DNA of 36,392 nt from Dyella_B sp035486915. Its GTDB lineage: Bacteria; Pseudomonadota; Gammaproteobacteria; Xanthomonadales; Rhodanobacteraceae. The translations under genes and the position numbers were made by a program. The notes under the pieces were generated by a model. It saw only the letters and a list, made by a program, of their open reading frames with translations, was not told the origin of the DNA and did not search any database. Shown here piece by piece: positions 1 to 7,783 of the stretch (position 1 is its first letter; the number at the start of each line of letters is the position of its first letter). Where the stretch lies: the NCBI RefSeq assembly GCF_035486915.1, contig NZ_DATHMR010000177.1, positions 1 to 36,392 on the forward strand, written 5' to 3'.

Positions 1-1
1 C

Positions 2-1306
2 GCACAGACCAAAGAGACACTCGACCGGTTGCAGCACCTGATTCGGACTCATCCGGAGTGGCGCTGGCAGGTCGACAAACACTATCGCTATACCGACCTC
101 GCGCAGAGTCTGCTGGTTTTGCTTGGGCGCGAACATCATGACGTTCTGGGCAAGAAAGTCTTCGACTTTATGACGCCGGAGGAAGCAGCACGCGTTTCCC
201 GTCTGCTTCATTCCAAGTCGGGTTTGCCGTATTCCGGCGCGATCTCGCACCACATGCGGCCAGATGGCACGGCGGTTGCGGTCGAGTCGTGCGCTGTGCC
301 CATGCACGACGACAAGGGCCAACTGCAGGGTTACTACGGCATCGCACATGCCGTGGCGCATTTCGATCCGATGGAGAGCGAAAGCGTGTACCGAATGAAG
401 GCGATCTACGACACAGCACCGGCTGCGCTATGCCTAGTAGGACGCGATGGACGTTACCTCGCTGCCAATGCCGCTTACGCATCGATTTATGGTCTGTCGT
501 CCGAAGCACTGGTTGGACGAAAAATGGAAGAACTCCAACCCGGCGCGGGCGATTTCATCCGAAAAGATCTCAAGTGCATGGATGCCGGCGTCAACGTGCC
601 GGCACATGAGATCGTCTACCGCAACAAGGTGTATCAGGTATCGGTCAAGCCACTGCTCAACTTGATGGGGCAGGTGACCGGTATCACGACGGCGCTGATG
701 GATATCACCGAACGCAAACGTGCGGAGCAGGAGCTAGCCGAGACAAATCGGCAACTCGAGCACTACGCCATGCACGACTATCTGACGGGTCTGGCCAACC
801 GTCGTCACGTCGATAGCATGCTGGTGGAGGAAGTAGGGCGCGCTGTGCGCGATTGGCATCCGCTATCGCTGCTGATGGTCGATGTGGACTTCTTCAAGCG
901 CTACAACGATCGCTACGGCCATTTGGTCGGCGACGAGTGCCTGCGCACGATAGCGGCGCAACTCAAGAGCGTTCTGCATCGGCATGGCGATTTCGTGGGA
1001 CGTTACGGTGGCGAGGAGTTCGTGGCCATTCTGCCCGGCACCGATGTTGCCGGTGCATTGAAGATTGCCGAGTCGGTGCTTGAAGCCACCGCTGACATGA
1101 ATATGCCGCACGCGGAAAGCGAGTACGGCAGGGTCACACTCAGTATCGGCGTGGCGACGCTCGATCCATTCTCTTCGTCGTGGGAACTCCTCGCCGACGC
1201 CGAAGCGCTCTTATACGTCGCTGACCAGGCGCTCTATGCCGCCAAACTCGCGGGCCGCAACACCGTGTACAGCCATTCGGTAAAAGGGGCACTGTTCAAT
1301 GCCTAG
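2..1306 (+). CDS. PAS-PAS-GGDEF diguanylate cyclase (5' partial)
   Basis: Makes cyclic di-GMP from two GTP. The frame is open to the left edge, so the start lies outside the window; the TTG at 29 has no ribosome site. Numbering from that TTG, a PAS fold spans about 1-112 and a second PAS about 118-230, ending in the typical DITERKRAEQEL linker, followed by a GGDEF domain at about 245-415. The active-site motif is GGEEF (327-331), and an RxxD product-inhibition site (R318-D321) lies the usual five residues before it, so the enzyme should be active and feedback inhibited. No membrane segment is visible in the part present. The PAS ligand cannot be told from sequence. The gene ends at TAG before a low-feature gap. 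Confidence 0.93.
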   Translation, partial: AQTKETLDRLQHLIRTHPEWRWQVDKHYRYTDLAQSLLVLLGREHHDVLGKKVFDFMTPEEAARVSRLLHSKSGLPYSGAISHHMRPDGTAVAVESCAVPMHDDKGQLQGYYGIAHAVAHFDPMESESVYRMKAIYDTAPAALCLVGRDGRYLAANAAYASIYGLSSEALVGRKMEELQPGAGDFIRKDLKCMDAGVNVPAHEIVYRNKVYQVSVKPLLNLMGQVTGITTALMDITERKRAEQELAETNRQLEHYAMHDYLTGLANRRHVDSMLVEEVGRAVRDWHPLSLLMVDVDFFKRYNDRYGHLVGDECLRTIAAQLKSVLHRHGDFVGRYGGEEFVAILPGTDVAGALKIAESVLEATADMNMPHAESEYGRVTLSIGVATLDPFSSSWELLADAEALLYVADQALYAAKLAGRNTVYSHSVKGALFNA

Positions 1307-1401
1307 CCTAATCGAGGGTGATCCATACCGATACATGCCGGGAGCCAGCATAACTTCGGTTACAAACTACGTTGTGATCGGTCGGAGGCGCTGATTCGCC
1401 T

Positions 1402-1752
1402 ATGTTCCAACGACAGGTAACCCACGCCCCGGGACTCTTCGCTGCGTGCGCAACGTGTAGAAAAGAACCGCGCCATTACACGGCGCACGGTAGCGCTCGA
1501 CACGAGTGGCCAACGTTCGGGAGTCTCGATGATCGGCACCAGTTAGAGTGCGTGTGTGAGCGCCGCACGGGTTGGTGCAACAGTCTGGCGGAAGCCGTCA
1601 AAACGTGGTGCGAGCTGGGAGAAACGTTGCTGCCCGCCAATGCGGACAGCAACGTGCATTACATCTTGCGCGCGACCCGTTGCTCAGGTTCGCTTGAACA
1701 AGCGCACTATAAATATAAGGATGATTGCGCCAATCGTGGCGGTGATGATTGA
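1402..1752 (+). CDS. Small Cys-rich protein, possible zinc-binding, unknown function
   Basis: A 116-residue reading frame with cysteines at 16, 19, 50, 52, 59 and 70. CATC near the N-terminus and ECVC in the middle suggest a zinc-ribbon-like fold; the segment DRHQLECVCERRTGW followed by an Ala/Trp helix reads like a real small-protein family rather than a shadow frame. A GGAGG lies at 1384-1388, 13 bases before the ATG, which is longer than usual. The last roughly 22 codons run antisense into the convergent GlsB-type gene, so the natural C-terminus may have been lost and extended. No function can be assigned. Confidence 0.42.
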   Translation: MFQRQVTHAPGLFAACATCRKEPRHYTAHGSARHEWPTFGSLDDRHQLECVCERRTGWCNSLAEAVKTWCELGETLLPANADSNVHYILRATRCSGSLEQAHYKYKDDCANRGGDD

Positions 1753-1938
1753 TGCGATCCAGCCGACGCCCAGACTGATGCCCAGCACGCCCGCTAGCCA
1801 GCCACCGATAAAAGCGCCGACGATGCCGACGATGATATCGACCAGCAATCCGAAGCCACTGCCTTTTACAAGCTTGCCGGCGAGCCAGCCGGCAACGGCG
1901 CCGATGATCAACCAAGCGATGATGTCATGAGATCCCAT
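1684..1938 (-). CDS. GlsB/YeaQ/YmgE family stress-response membrane protein
   Basis: An 84-residue, glycine-rich protein made almost entirely of three hydrophobic helices, with the family pattern IIGAVAGWLAGKL, then GLLVDIIVGIVGAFIGG, then a C-terminal helix ending in RLFKRT. It belongs to the transglycosylase-associated (GlsB/YeaQ) family of small inner-membrane proteins linked to general stress; the molecular role is not known. The start at 1938 is chosen because GGAG lies about nine bases upstream and the fold begins there; a longer in-frame extension to 2013 has no support. It converges on and overlaps the Cys-rich ORF by 69 bases. Confidence 0.9.
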   Translation of the reverse strand: MGSHDIIAWLIIGAVAGWLAGKLVKGSGFGLLVDIIVGIVGAFIGGWLAGVLGISLGVGWIASIITATIGAIILIFIVRLFKRT

Positions 1939-2159
1939 TGACGCTACTCCGAAAGGGTTCGAACGGTGGGTACTACCCCATCGCCGACGGCGAGGGACGA
2001 GAAGCGCGCACAACCACCGTCGACTCCGCAGGCGTCAAAACCGGTAATGGCCTGCGCGCGACGGAACTCTAGTGCCAGCGGCCACGAATGGCCTTCAGAC
2101 AATTCCTAACCGAGTCATACCTCGTCACCAGAATCAGTCAAACGGTGAAGGGGCACGCA

Positions 2160-2317
2160 TGAAGCTTACGCGCATCGGAGTCGACGTGGTCAAACATGTC
2201 TTAAGGGGCATGGGGCGATCGGCATGGCCAACTCGCTTGGCGTCAAAGTCCGGAGGAATGGGGCCGCGCTTCGTGACTTCGAAAAAGCTTTCTGGCCCCA
2301 AGGCGCGCGCCAATTGA
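2160..2317 (+). mobile_element. Degenerate IS110-family transposase remnant
   Basis: The ATG at 2160, preceded by GAAGGGG, encodes MKLTRIGVDVVKHV, which closely matches the N-terminus of IS110-type DEDD transposases (typically MKxTRIGVDVAKxVF, carrying the first catalytic Asp). After about 14 residues similarity is lost apart from possible scraps (AWPTRLASKS and PRFVTSKK, which recall later IS110 segments), and the frame stops at 52 codons. This suggests a large internal deletion of a once complete transposase. No terminal repeats are expected for IS110. It sits directly upstream of the exporter promoter, so it marks an old insertion boundary. Confidence 0.5.
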
Positions 2318-2365
2318 CCGAAGATAGTTGTTAATTTACAATAGTTGCATGAATACAACTATTGT
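2314..2365 (+). promoter_or_regulatory. Exporter promoter with MarR-type operator over the start codon
   Basis: A -35 TTGACC (2314-2319) and a -10 TACAAT (2337-2342) are separated by exactly 17 bases. A perfect inverted repeat, ACAATAGTTG (2338-2347) and CAACTATTGT (2356-2365) with an 8-base spacer, covers the -10 end and the ATG at 2349; ATAGTTG also occurs at 2324-2330. Size and symmetry fit a MarR-family operator, and the MarR gene is the next gene but one. The predicted transcription start (about 2349) coincides with the ATG, so the mRNA is probably leaderless. Confidence 0.7.
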
Positions 2366-3791
2366 CGATGCCGGACGGGCCAAGACCCACCCGAACCTTA
2401 TTCTCGGTATTTGCTGCCTTAGCCTGCTGATGGTTGCGATGGACGCCACCATCGTCAATGTCGCGCTGCCCTCGATCCGTCACGATCTCGCCGCATCGAT
2501 ATCGGGGCTGCAGTGGGTGATCGATGCCTACACCATGGTGGTGGCAAGCCTGCTGATGCTGGCCGGATCGATGGCCGACCGCTTCGGGCGTCGCCGCGTG
2601 TTCCAGTCGGGCATGGCGCTGTTTATGCTGGGCTCGCTGCTGTGCAGCCTTGCTCCAAATATCCATGGTCTGGTCGCGTTTCGCGTTGTGCAGGCACTGG
2701 GCGCGACGATGCTCAATCCAGTCGCCATGTCGATCATTGCCAATACGTTCCACGAACCGAAAGCGCGTGCACGTGCCATCGGCATCTGGGGTGCGGTCGC
2801 GGGTGTCGCCATGGCGCTAGGTCCGGTGATCGGCGGCGCGCTTACCGAAAGTATCGGCTGGCGCTCGATCTTCTGGGTGAACCTGCCCGTCGGTGCCGTG
2901 GCGATGCTGCTGGCCGCGCGCTACATTCCTGAGTCCAAGTCACACCATCCGCGACGCGTCGACCCCATCGGACAATTGTTGGTGTTCACCATCCTGGCCA
3001 CGGTGACGTATGCGGTGATCGAAGGTCCTCATGCCGGCTGGAGTTCGACGACGATTGTCGGCCTGTTCACCGCTGCCGCGCTTGCGCTGATTGCGTTGCT
3101 TATCTACGAACCTCGGCGTCACGAGCCTTTGATCGACGTACGGTTCTTTCGCAGTGCGCCCTTCAGCAGCGCGACATTGATCGCCGTGTGCAGCTTCTCA
3201 GCGTTCTCCGGTTTCTTGTTCCTCAATGCGCTTTACTTGCAGGAAGTGCGTGGTCTATCTGCCTTCCAAACCGGTTTGTGTACCTTGCCGCTGGCACTGG
3301 CAACGATTCTTTGTTCGCCGTTCTCCGGGCGATTGGTCGGCACGTATGGCACACGACCCTCATTGCTGGCTTCCGGTACAGCCACCGTCGTCAGCGCATT
3401 GATGATGACGCAACTGACGGCCGCGACGCCGCTGCCATTCCTGTTGTTGACGTATGTGATCTTTGGCATCGGTTTCGGCATGGTGAATGCGCCCATTACC
3501 AACACCGCCGTATCTGGCATGCCCAAGGCGCAGGCCGGTCTTGCCGCGGCGGTCGCCTCCACCAGCCGACAGATTGGCGCATCGCTCGGCGTTGCCCTTG
3601 CAGGCACCATCCTGGGCGCGCACATACACAACGGCTTCGCCGAGGCCTCGCATCCGTTCTGGTGGCTGATTACAGGTGGAGGCGTCACCGTGTTATTGCT
3701 GGCGTGGCTGTCCAACACGAACTGGGCGCGCGATACCACTCGTCACGCTGCGCACTTGCTGGAAGAAACATCGATCGGAGCGACGGCTTGA
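2349..3791 (+). CDS. MFS drug:H+ antiporter, DHA2 (EmrB/QacA) family
   Basis: A 480-residue inner-membrane exporter with about 14 hydrophobic segments. It carries the DHA2 landmarks DATIVNVALPSI in the first helix, WVIDAYTM, and motif A as GSMADRFGRRRVF between helices 2 and 3; a GPVIGGAL stretch matches the antiporter motif C. It probably expels toxic hydrophobic compounds using the proton gradient; the substrate cannot be told. The start at 2349 (MNTTIVDAG) is preferred over the upstream ATG at 2328 because the promoter places transcription start there; no ribosome site precedes it, consistent with a leaderless message. Its stop overlaps the TTG start of the MarR gene. Confidence 0.93.
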   Translation: MNTTIVDAGRAKTHPNLILGICCLSLLMVAMDATIVNVALPSIRHDLAASISGLQWVIDAYTMVVASLLMLAGSMADRFGRRRVFQSGMALFMLGSLLCSLAPNIHGLVAFRVVQALGATMLNPVAMSIIANTFHEPKARARAIGIWGAVAGVAMALGPVIGGALTESIGWRSIFWVNLPVGAVAMLLAARYIPESKSHHPRRVDPIGQLLVFTILATVTYAVIEGPHAGWSSTTIVGLFTAAALALIALLIYEPRRHEPLIDVRFFRSAPFSSATLIAVCSFSAFSGFLFLNALYLQEVRGLSAFQTGLCTLPLALATILCSPFSGRLVGTYGTRPSLLASGTATVVSALMMTQLTAATPLPFLLLTYVIFGIGFGMVNAPITNTAVSGMPKAQAGLAAAVASTSRQIGASLGVALAGTILGAHIHNGFAEASHPFWWLITGGGVTVLLLAWLSNTNWARDTTRHAAHLLEETSIGATA

Positions 3792-4228
3792 TTGGCCGCG
3801 CGCCCAGCGGCAGCGAAGCCGACCGCATCTGGCAGACGATGGTGGCCTTGGTGTGGGAAACCCGTGGCGAGTGGCGCCGGAAAGTCATCGAAGTCTCCGG
3901 TTTGCCCTTCAGTCGCGCACGCATACTGTGGCGGCTGCTGGATGAACCCAAGACCTTAAAGCAGATAGCCGATATCACCAGCAGCGATGCACCTGCCACC
4001 ACCGTCGCCGTGAACGATCTTGAAAATCGTGGCCTGGTCGAACGCAATCCGCACCCAGACAACCGGCGCACAAAATTGGTGTCGCTCACGTCAGCGGGTA
4101 AACAGCTGGTCGAGTTGATACAACGCACCGTGCGCGACGATGCGCCGCCAGCCTTCCTGCATCTTTCCAAGACCGACCTTGCACATCTTCGCCGCATTCT
4201 GGAGCGGATAGGTAGTCACGAGAGTTAG
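3788..4228 (+). CDS. MarR-family transcriptional repressor
   Basis: A 146-residue winged-helix regulator. The core LPFSRARILWRLLDEPKTLKQIADITSSD forms the helix-turn-helix, and the wing follows in LENRGLVERNPHPDNRRTKLVSLTSAGK, where the D-x-R-R-x-K signature of MarR proteins is present. Start is the TTG at 3788, which overlaps the exporter stop in the string TTGA and has GGAG (3777-3780) seven bases upstream; the ATG at 3838 would remove the first helix. Translational coupling to the exporter and the palindrome at the exporter start suggest it represses its own operon and is released by a substrate of the pump. Confidence 0.9.
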   Translation: MIGRAPSGSEADRIWQTMVALVWETRGEWRRKVIEVSGLPFSRARILWRLLDEPKTLKQIADITSSDAPATTVAVNDLENRGLVERNPHPDNRRTKLVSLTSAGKQLVELIQRTVRDDAPPAFLHLSKTDLAHLRRILERIGSHES

Positions 4229-4256
4229 GCGCGATTTCAGGTTTACTTCTGACGCT

Positions 4257-4508
4257 ATGAGTTATGCGGTTCTTTCCTTCGCTCGCACTGTCCTTCAAAT
4301 CCTCCAAATCCCGCGTCGTGGCCCTGCCGAAAGTGGCCGTGACGATCGCTTATGGCGATTTTGTTCCGCACTCGGCTATCGGACGTTGGATTTCATTTTT
4401 TGCCATGCGCTCATGGGTGTCACGTTGACCGGCATCATCGCCGCTGCCGAAGCGCTTGAACTTTATTTTTTTGAACACGAACGCAAAGAAGGTAGTGATC
4501 ATGCGTAA
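4257..4508 (+). CDS. Possible small ORF, unknown
   Basis: An 83-codon frame that ends 8 bases inside the next ORF. It has no convincing ribosome site, and its composition is mixed, with one hydrophobic stretch (ALMGVTLTGIIAAAEALELYFF) near the C-terminus. Another frame starting at 4264 is also open for about 50 codons, so the true reading, if any, is unclear. It is listed only because the 272 bases between the MarR gene and 4501 are otherwise unexplained. Confidence 0.2.
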   Translation: MSYAVLSFARTVLQILQIPRRGPAESGRDDRLWRFCSALGYRTLDFIFCHALMGVTLTGIIAAAEALELYFFEHERKEGSDHA

Positions 4509-4767
4509 TGCACGAGTGCAGATGAAACGTGATGGGAGCGCCACAGATGCTGCCCGCGGCTCCAACGGGCCAACAGCGTCCCATCGACGCGATGTCCTTC
4601 GTCTAGCCTTGATGATCGACCGTGATGGTGGCCGAGTGCGCCGATGGTATCGGGCAGAAACCATTGCCGAGTTTGGCGGTCGCACGCCGCAAGAGATGTG
4701 TGCCCTTGGCTTCGGTGGGCTGGTGGTGTACTACCTTGAACAGATTTTGCATGGGAACAGGGGCTAG
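4501..4767 (+). CDS. Small protein resembling the ParS/MbcA/Xre antitoxin C-terminal domain
   Basis: An 88-residue protein. The C-terminal half reads IAEFGGRTPQEMCALGFGGLVVYYLEQI and recalls the toxin-binding (DUF2384) end of ParS/MbcA/Xre antitoxins, where GGRTPLELL is followed by a hydrophobic helix and a terminal small residue. The N-terminal half is short and basic and lacks a full Xre helix-turn-helix. Start at 4501 is supported by AAGG about nine bases upstream. No RES-domain toxin is adjacent, so this could be an orphan, or a stand-alone protein using only the dimer part of the fold. The family match is by eye and uncertain; that it is translated is more likely. Confidence 0.5.
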   Translation: MRNARVQMKRDGSATDAARGSNGPTASHRRDVLRLALMIDRDGGRVRRWYRAETIAEFGGRTPQEMCALGFGGLVVYYLEQILHGNRG

Positions 4768-4806
4768 TGCAGAAAGCACTTCCTACCTTTCCAAGTCATA
4801 CCAACG

Positions 4807-6489
4807 CTAAAGCTTGCTGTGCTCCACCTGCCGTTCGCGGTGCATCAACGTCCACTCCGCATGCTCGGTCAGTGCTGCGTCGCCCAGTGAACGCAGGATG
4901 TCGCGTTGTTGGGCAGGTTCGTTCGTGCGGTCGAGCGCGGCACGTGCACTGCTGAAAATGCGCTGCATGAATCGATATTGCCGGATCAATTCTTTGTCGG
5001 CTTTTCGATAGGCATAAGCCTCGCGGACGGCGGCCATGATGGATAACACGGCCATGATCAGAACCAGCGTCGTCTTGGTGCCTTCTGGAAGCCGCAGCGC
5101 GAAGATGGCGAGAAATATGCTGATCGAGATACCACCCCACAGGCTGATGGAACCGATGGTCTCGGTGATGTGATGCAGCCCCGTGCGTTCAATCGTTTTG
5201 CGTTCGAAATAATGAAGTTGCCCCGACCTTCCCGATTCGCCGACCCACTCGTCAATGACTTTGGCGAGTGCATCGGGTAAGGGTTTTGCTGGCGGATGCA
5301 ATCCCACCGTGCGCATGACGTTGCGAATCCATCCAAGCTCGATGTTCTGCCTCTGCAAGAAGTTGTCGTGTGCGAATTCATGATCGCTGCTTGTCGAAAT
5401 GCCGGCGCGACGCCAATACGACTGTATGCGCAAGCCTTCCGCTAATGCACGGTAGTCCAGATACTTCCGATGCCATTCGCGGCGCCCGGCGACAATGGCG
5501 ACGAAACCTCCGATCGCAAAAAGCAAAAGAAATAGGTAGATCAGATTGTTCTGCGCAGACAAGTGCGCATAGAAGGCGAAGGCGATACCCATCAGCGCCG
5601 CGATTGTGTATGTCAAACGCAGCGCCAACAACACACGCCTTTGAAAATGGATGGCCAACCAGTCGGCGCATCGAAAAAGATGCTCGACGTTGTCAGGCGT
5701 CTCCGATAAAGCGTCATGGTGCGCGCGTGCTGCGACCGCGATGTCGTCGCGGTATTTGTCGCAGTCGGCATTGAACTGCGCCATGTGCCTGAACATCAGC
5801 CTGAATTCTTCTGGCGGATCCCTTTCAGACGAAAGCGCGTCGCTGGTACGCCACATGGTTTGCAATGCGGATAAACCCGGCGCCACGGTGGCATCGGCAC
5901 CTTCGCGCGAGCAAACAATGTGATAGAGCAAATGCTCGTCGCTGCCGGCGATGACGTGGCGCGCTTCGCGATGCCGCTCGATGAGTCCGGGCAGGGCGCC
6001 GCTAAGGTAATACTTCACGATTTGAGCCGTGCCGCCTAGTCGCCCGGAGTCCTTGCCATCCCACATGGTCAACAAGACATGACAGTGACTGGCGATAAAT
6101 ACACCGGCTTTTGCGTACTGGCGGTCGCGTTCCCGGCCATGCGATGCGATATCGACGCGTGAGTGGCCTTTCAACAGTGGCAACCGAATGATCTCAGCCC
6201 GATCGCGCAGCACTTCGAATTGGTAGCGCACCGTCGGATCGGTAAAGTCATCCAGATATAAATCCATCGGTAGTGGCAGCGGTACAACCAACTGTGCACC
6301 CGCTGCTAGCGCTTCAATGGCAAACAGCTGATCGCCGCCTTCAGCCAGCGCAGACAACGCCACTATCGGGAGCGTGGGGCATTCGTGCTTGAGGAGGGAA
6401 AAGAAATCGCGAACACGCTCACGAACCGGCTCGATCTCGGACGCGGCAATATAACGATGGCTGGTGACGCCGACGATCAAAGGAGTCAT
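4807..6489 (-). CDS. SLOG-SLATT fusion: predicted nucleotide-sensing membrane protein
   Basis: A 560-residue protein. Residues 1-165 look like a SLOG (DprA/LOG-type Rossmann) domain: VGVTSHR at the start, SALAEGGDQLFA near 46-57, LLTMWDGK at 139-146 and the GGT turn at 152-154. Four membrane helices follow as two pairs (about 286-310/316-334 and 445-466/472-489). After the first pair comes YRALAEGLRIQSYWRR (345-360), the typical cytosolic part of SLATT two-helix effectors. In the published SLOG/SLATT framework such proteins are predicted to bind nucleotide signals and perturb the membrane in conflict systems; no activity is shown here. Start at 6489 has GGAAG seven bases upstream; the ORF extension to 6654 reads through a regulatory palindrome and is rejected. 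No synthetase partner is adjacent. Confidence 0.78.
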   Translation of the reverse strand: MTPLIVGVTSHRYIAASEIEPVRERVRDFFSLLKHECPTLPIVALSALAEGGDQLFAIEALAAGAQLVVPLPLPMDLYLDDFTDPTVRYQFEVLRDRAEIIRLPLLKGHSRVDIASHGRERDRQYAKAGVFIASHCHVLLTMWDGKDSGRLGGTAQIVKYYLSGALPGLIERHREARHVIAGSDEHLLYHIVCSREGADATVAPGLSALQTMWRTSDALSSERDPPEEFRLMFRHMAQFNADCDKYRDDIAVAARAHHDALSETPDNVEHLFRCADWLAIHFQRRVLLALRLTYTIAALMGIAFAFYAHLSAQNNLIYLFLLLFAIGGFVAIVAGRREWHRKYLDYRALAEGLRIQSYWRRAGISTSSDHEFAHDNFLQRQNIELGWIRNVMRTVGLHPPAKPLPDALAKVIDEWVGESGRSGQLHYFERKTIERTGLHHITETIGSISLWGGISISIFLAIFALRLPEGTKTTLVLIMAVLSIMAAVREAYAYRKADKELIRQYRFMQRIFSSARAALDRTNEPAQQRDILRSLGDAALTEHAEWTLMHRERQVEHSKL

Positions 6490-6610
6490 GGCCGCTTCCG
6501 AGCGAAATCGCACGAGGGTCAGCACTCCCTTGCAGGGAATCCTTGTCCACCGGACAAAAGACCCGTCGTTACCGGCCCAGACGTCCCATGGCTTGTCGCC
6601 GGGGAGGGTA

Positions 6611-6646
6611 CCACGCAAAATGTGATGTACGTCACATTTTGCGTGG
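6611..6646. promoter_or_regulatory. Extended CRP/Clp-type palindrome
   Basis: Fifteen-base arms CCACGCAAAATGTGA (6611-6625) and TCACATTTTGCGTGG (6632-6646) flank a 6-base centre. The inner part, TGTGA-N6-TCACA with flanking A and T, is the consensus CRP/Clp operator. It lies about 120 bases upstream of the SLOG-SLATT start and 147 bases beyond the end of the DoxX-like gene, so it most likely acts on the SLOG-SLATT gene. The symmetry extends past what CRP needs, so a hairpin role (terminator without T-run) is the alternative. The rest of the 303-base gap (6490-6792) shows nothing further. Confidence 0.7.
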
Positions 6647-6792
6647 TGGGGCACTCCTAGAAGGGCTGCGGGAGCGCTCTTTAGGCGTGTCAGCAGATGA
6701 ATACCCAGGTTTGGCTTGCACTGAAGGTGCCCCTCTTACCGACGCCGGAGGCAGCCATCCTTCTCACGGCTCGCACCCTTTGGGCAACGGGA

Positions 6793-7572
6793 TCAACGCT
6801 TGCCGACAGCGAACCAAAGTGTGCCGCGATAAGAATTCGCGACGACCCAGCCGCTTGCCGTCAACGTCCACGAGTCAACGCACTCGCTCCATTGGAAGGC
6901 GTTCGCGCCCGTCGTCACGATAGGGACCCATACGAGCAGCGTGAGCGCGCCCATCTCCCACACCGAGAGTGTCGCGGCCAATCGTGCATATGCGCCTATG
7001 AGCATCGCGATGCCAGCGGCGATGTACGCGCCGCCCGTGAAAGCGGCCCACGCTGCATGCCAAGGGAGCCACGCAGGCACCAGGGCTACGGTCTCTTTGA
7101 AATAGATGAAGTGCCCCAGGCCGAAGAAAATCATGGCCAACGCGTAGAGCGCTCTCGCAATGCGCGCACCGTTGTCGCCGCTAACGAAACGGAGATAAGG
7201 CGGTATTTTCCAGTTCGTTGCAAACCAAGTGAACAACACCCAGGAGGCCGCTATATAGACGCCGCACTCGGCACAGCCGTACCAGGGACCGGCTGTGGTA
7301 ATAGCGGCAAACAGGATGGGGGCTCTGAATAACAGCAGCCACGCCAGAAAATACGCAAGCAGCGCCAGCGCGGCGTCGGCCCGTTGCCACAGCAAACCTA
7401 CGCCGCATGCCAGCGAGATGAGTGCGCACAGATAAGGTAGTACCTCGCTACTGGGAACGCTCAGATCCAGCGGTTGCCAGAGCGCCGCAAAATGACCGGT
7501 GATCAAACATTGGATACCCAGTGCGATCATGGTCGCCGCAAAGACTGCATGCCCCACGCTTGCGATGCGCAT
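6793..7572 (-). CDS. DoxX-like integral membrane protein
   Basis: A 259-residue protein with about seven hydrophobic helices. The second half contains GLGHFIYFKETVALVPAWLP followed by a TGGAYIAAG-type helix, the pattern of DoxX-like four-helix proteins (a His in helix 1, then VPxWLP, then a Gly-rich helix). The first half has an extra helical bundle with a short Cys pair (GCAEC). The family has been linked to quinone or redox processes and to surfactant-like membrane integrity, but no specific role can be given here. The ATG at 7572 has a G-rich stretch 8-12 bases upstream. It is transcribed toward the SLOG-SLATT gene, 303 bases away, so co-transcription is doubtful. Confidence 0.75.
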   Translation of the reverse strand: MRIASVGHAVFAATMIALGIQCLITGHFAALWQPLDLSVPSSEVLPYLCALISLACGVGLLWQRADAALALLAYFLAWLLLFRAPILFAAITTAGPWYGCAECGVYIAASWVLFTWFATNWKIPPYLRFVSGDNGARIARALYALAMIFFGLGHFIYFKETVALVPAWLPWHAAWAAFTGGAYIAAGIAMLIGAYARLAATLSVWEMGALTLLVWVPIVTTGANAFQWSECVDSWTLTASGWVVANSYRGTLWFAVGKR

Positions 7573-7783
7573 CCTTCCACCCCCTGCGATGATGATCGTC
7601 AGTGTATGGGCTTCAGCAACGGAAGTCGGAGGCCAAATTTTACTTTTCGGAGGTAGCCAATTAGGTTGCTTCGCGCAAAAGCTGGAGAGTGAGCGAATGA
7701 CCTGCGCGACCCGATTCGTTCTTTATGTCAAAACGGCGCCTCGCTCTCCAAACGAAAAGAGTCCGTAGAACACGAAGTCTCAG

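Noticed and set aside
3188..3787. Long N-terminal extension of the MarR frame (open from 3188)
   Set aside because: It lies antiframe within the exporter gene and has shadow composition; the TTG at 3788 with GGAG explains the start.
6490..6654. 55-residue N-terminal extension of the SLOG-SLATT frame
   Set aside because: It would translate the CRP-type palindrome; the ATG at 6489 has its own ribosome site and begins the domain.
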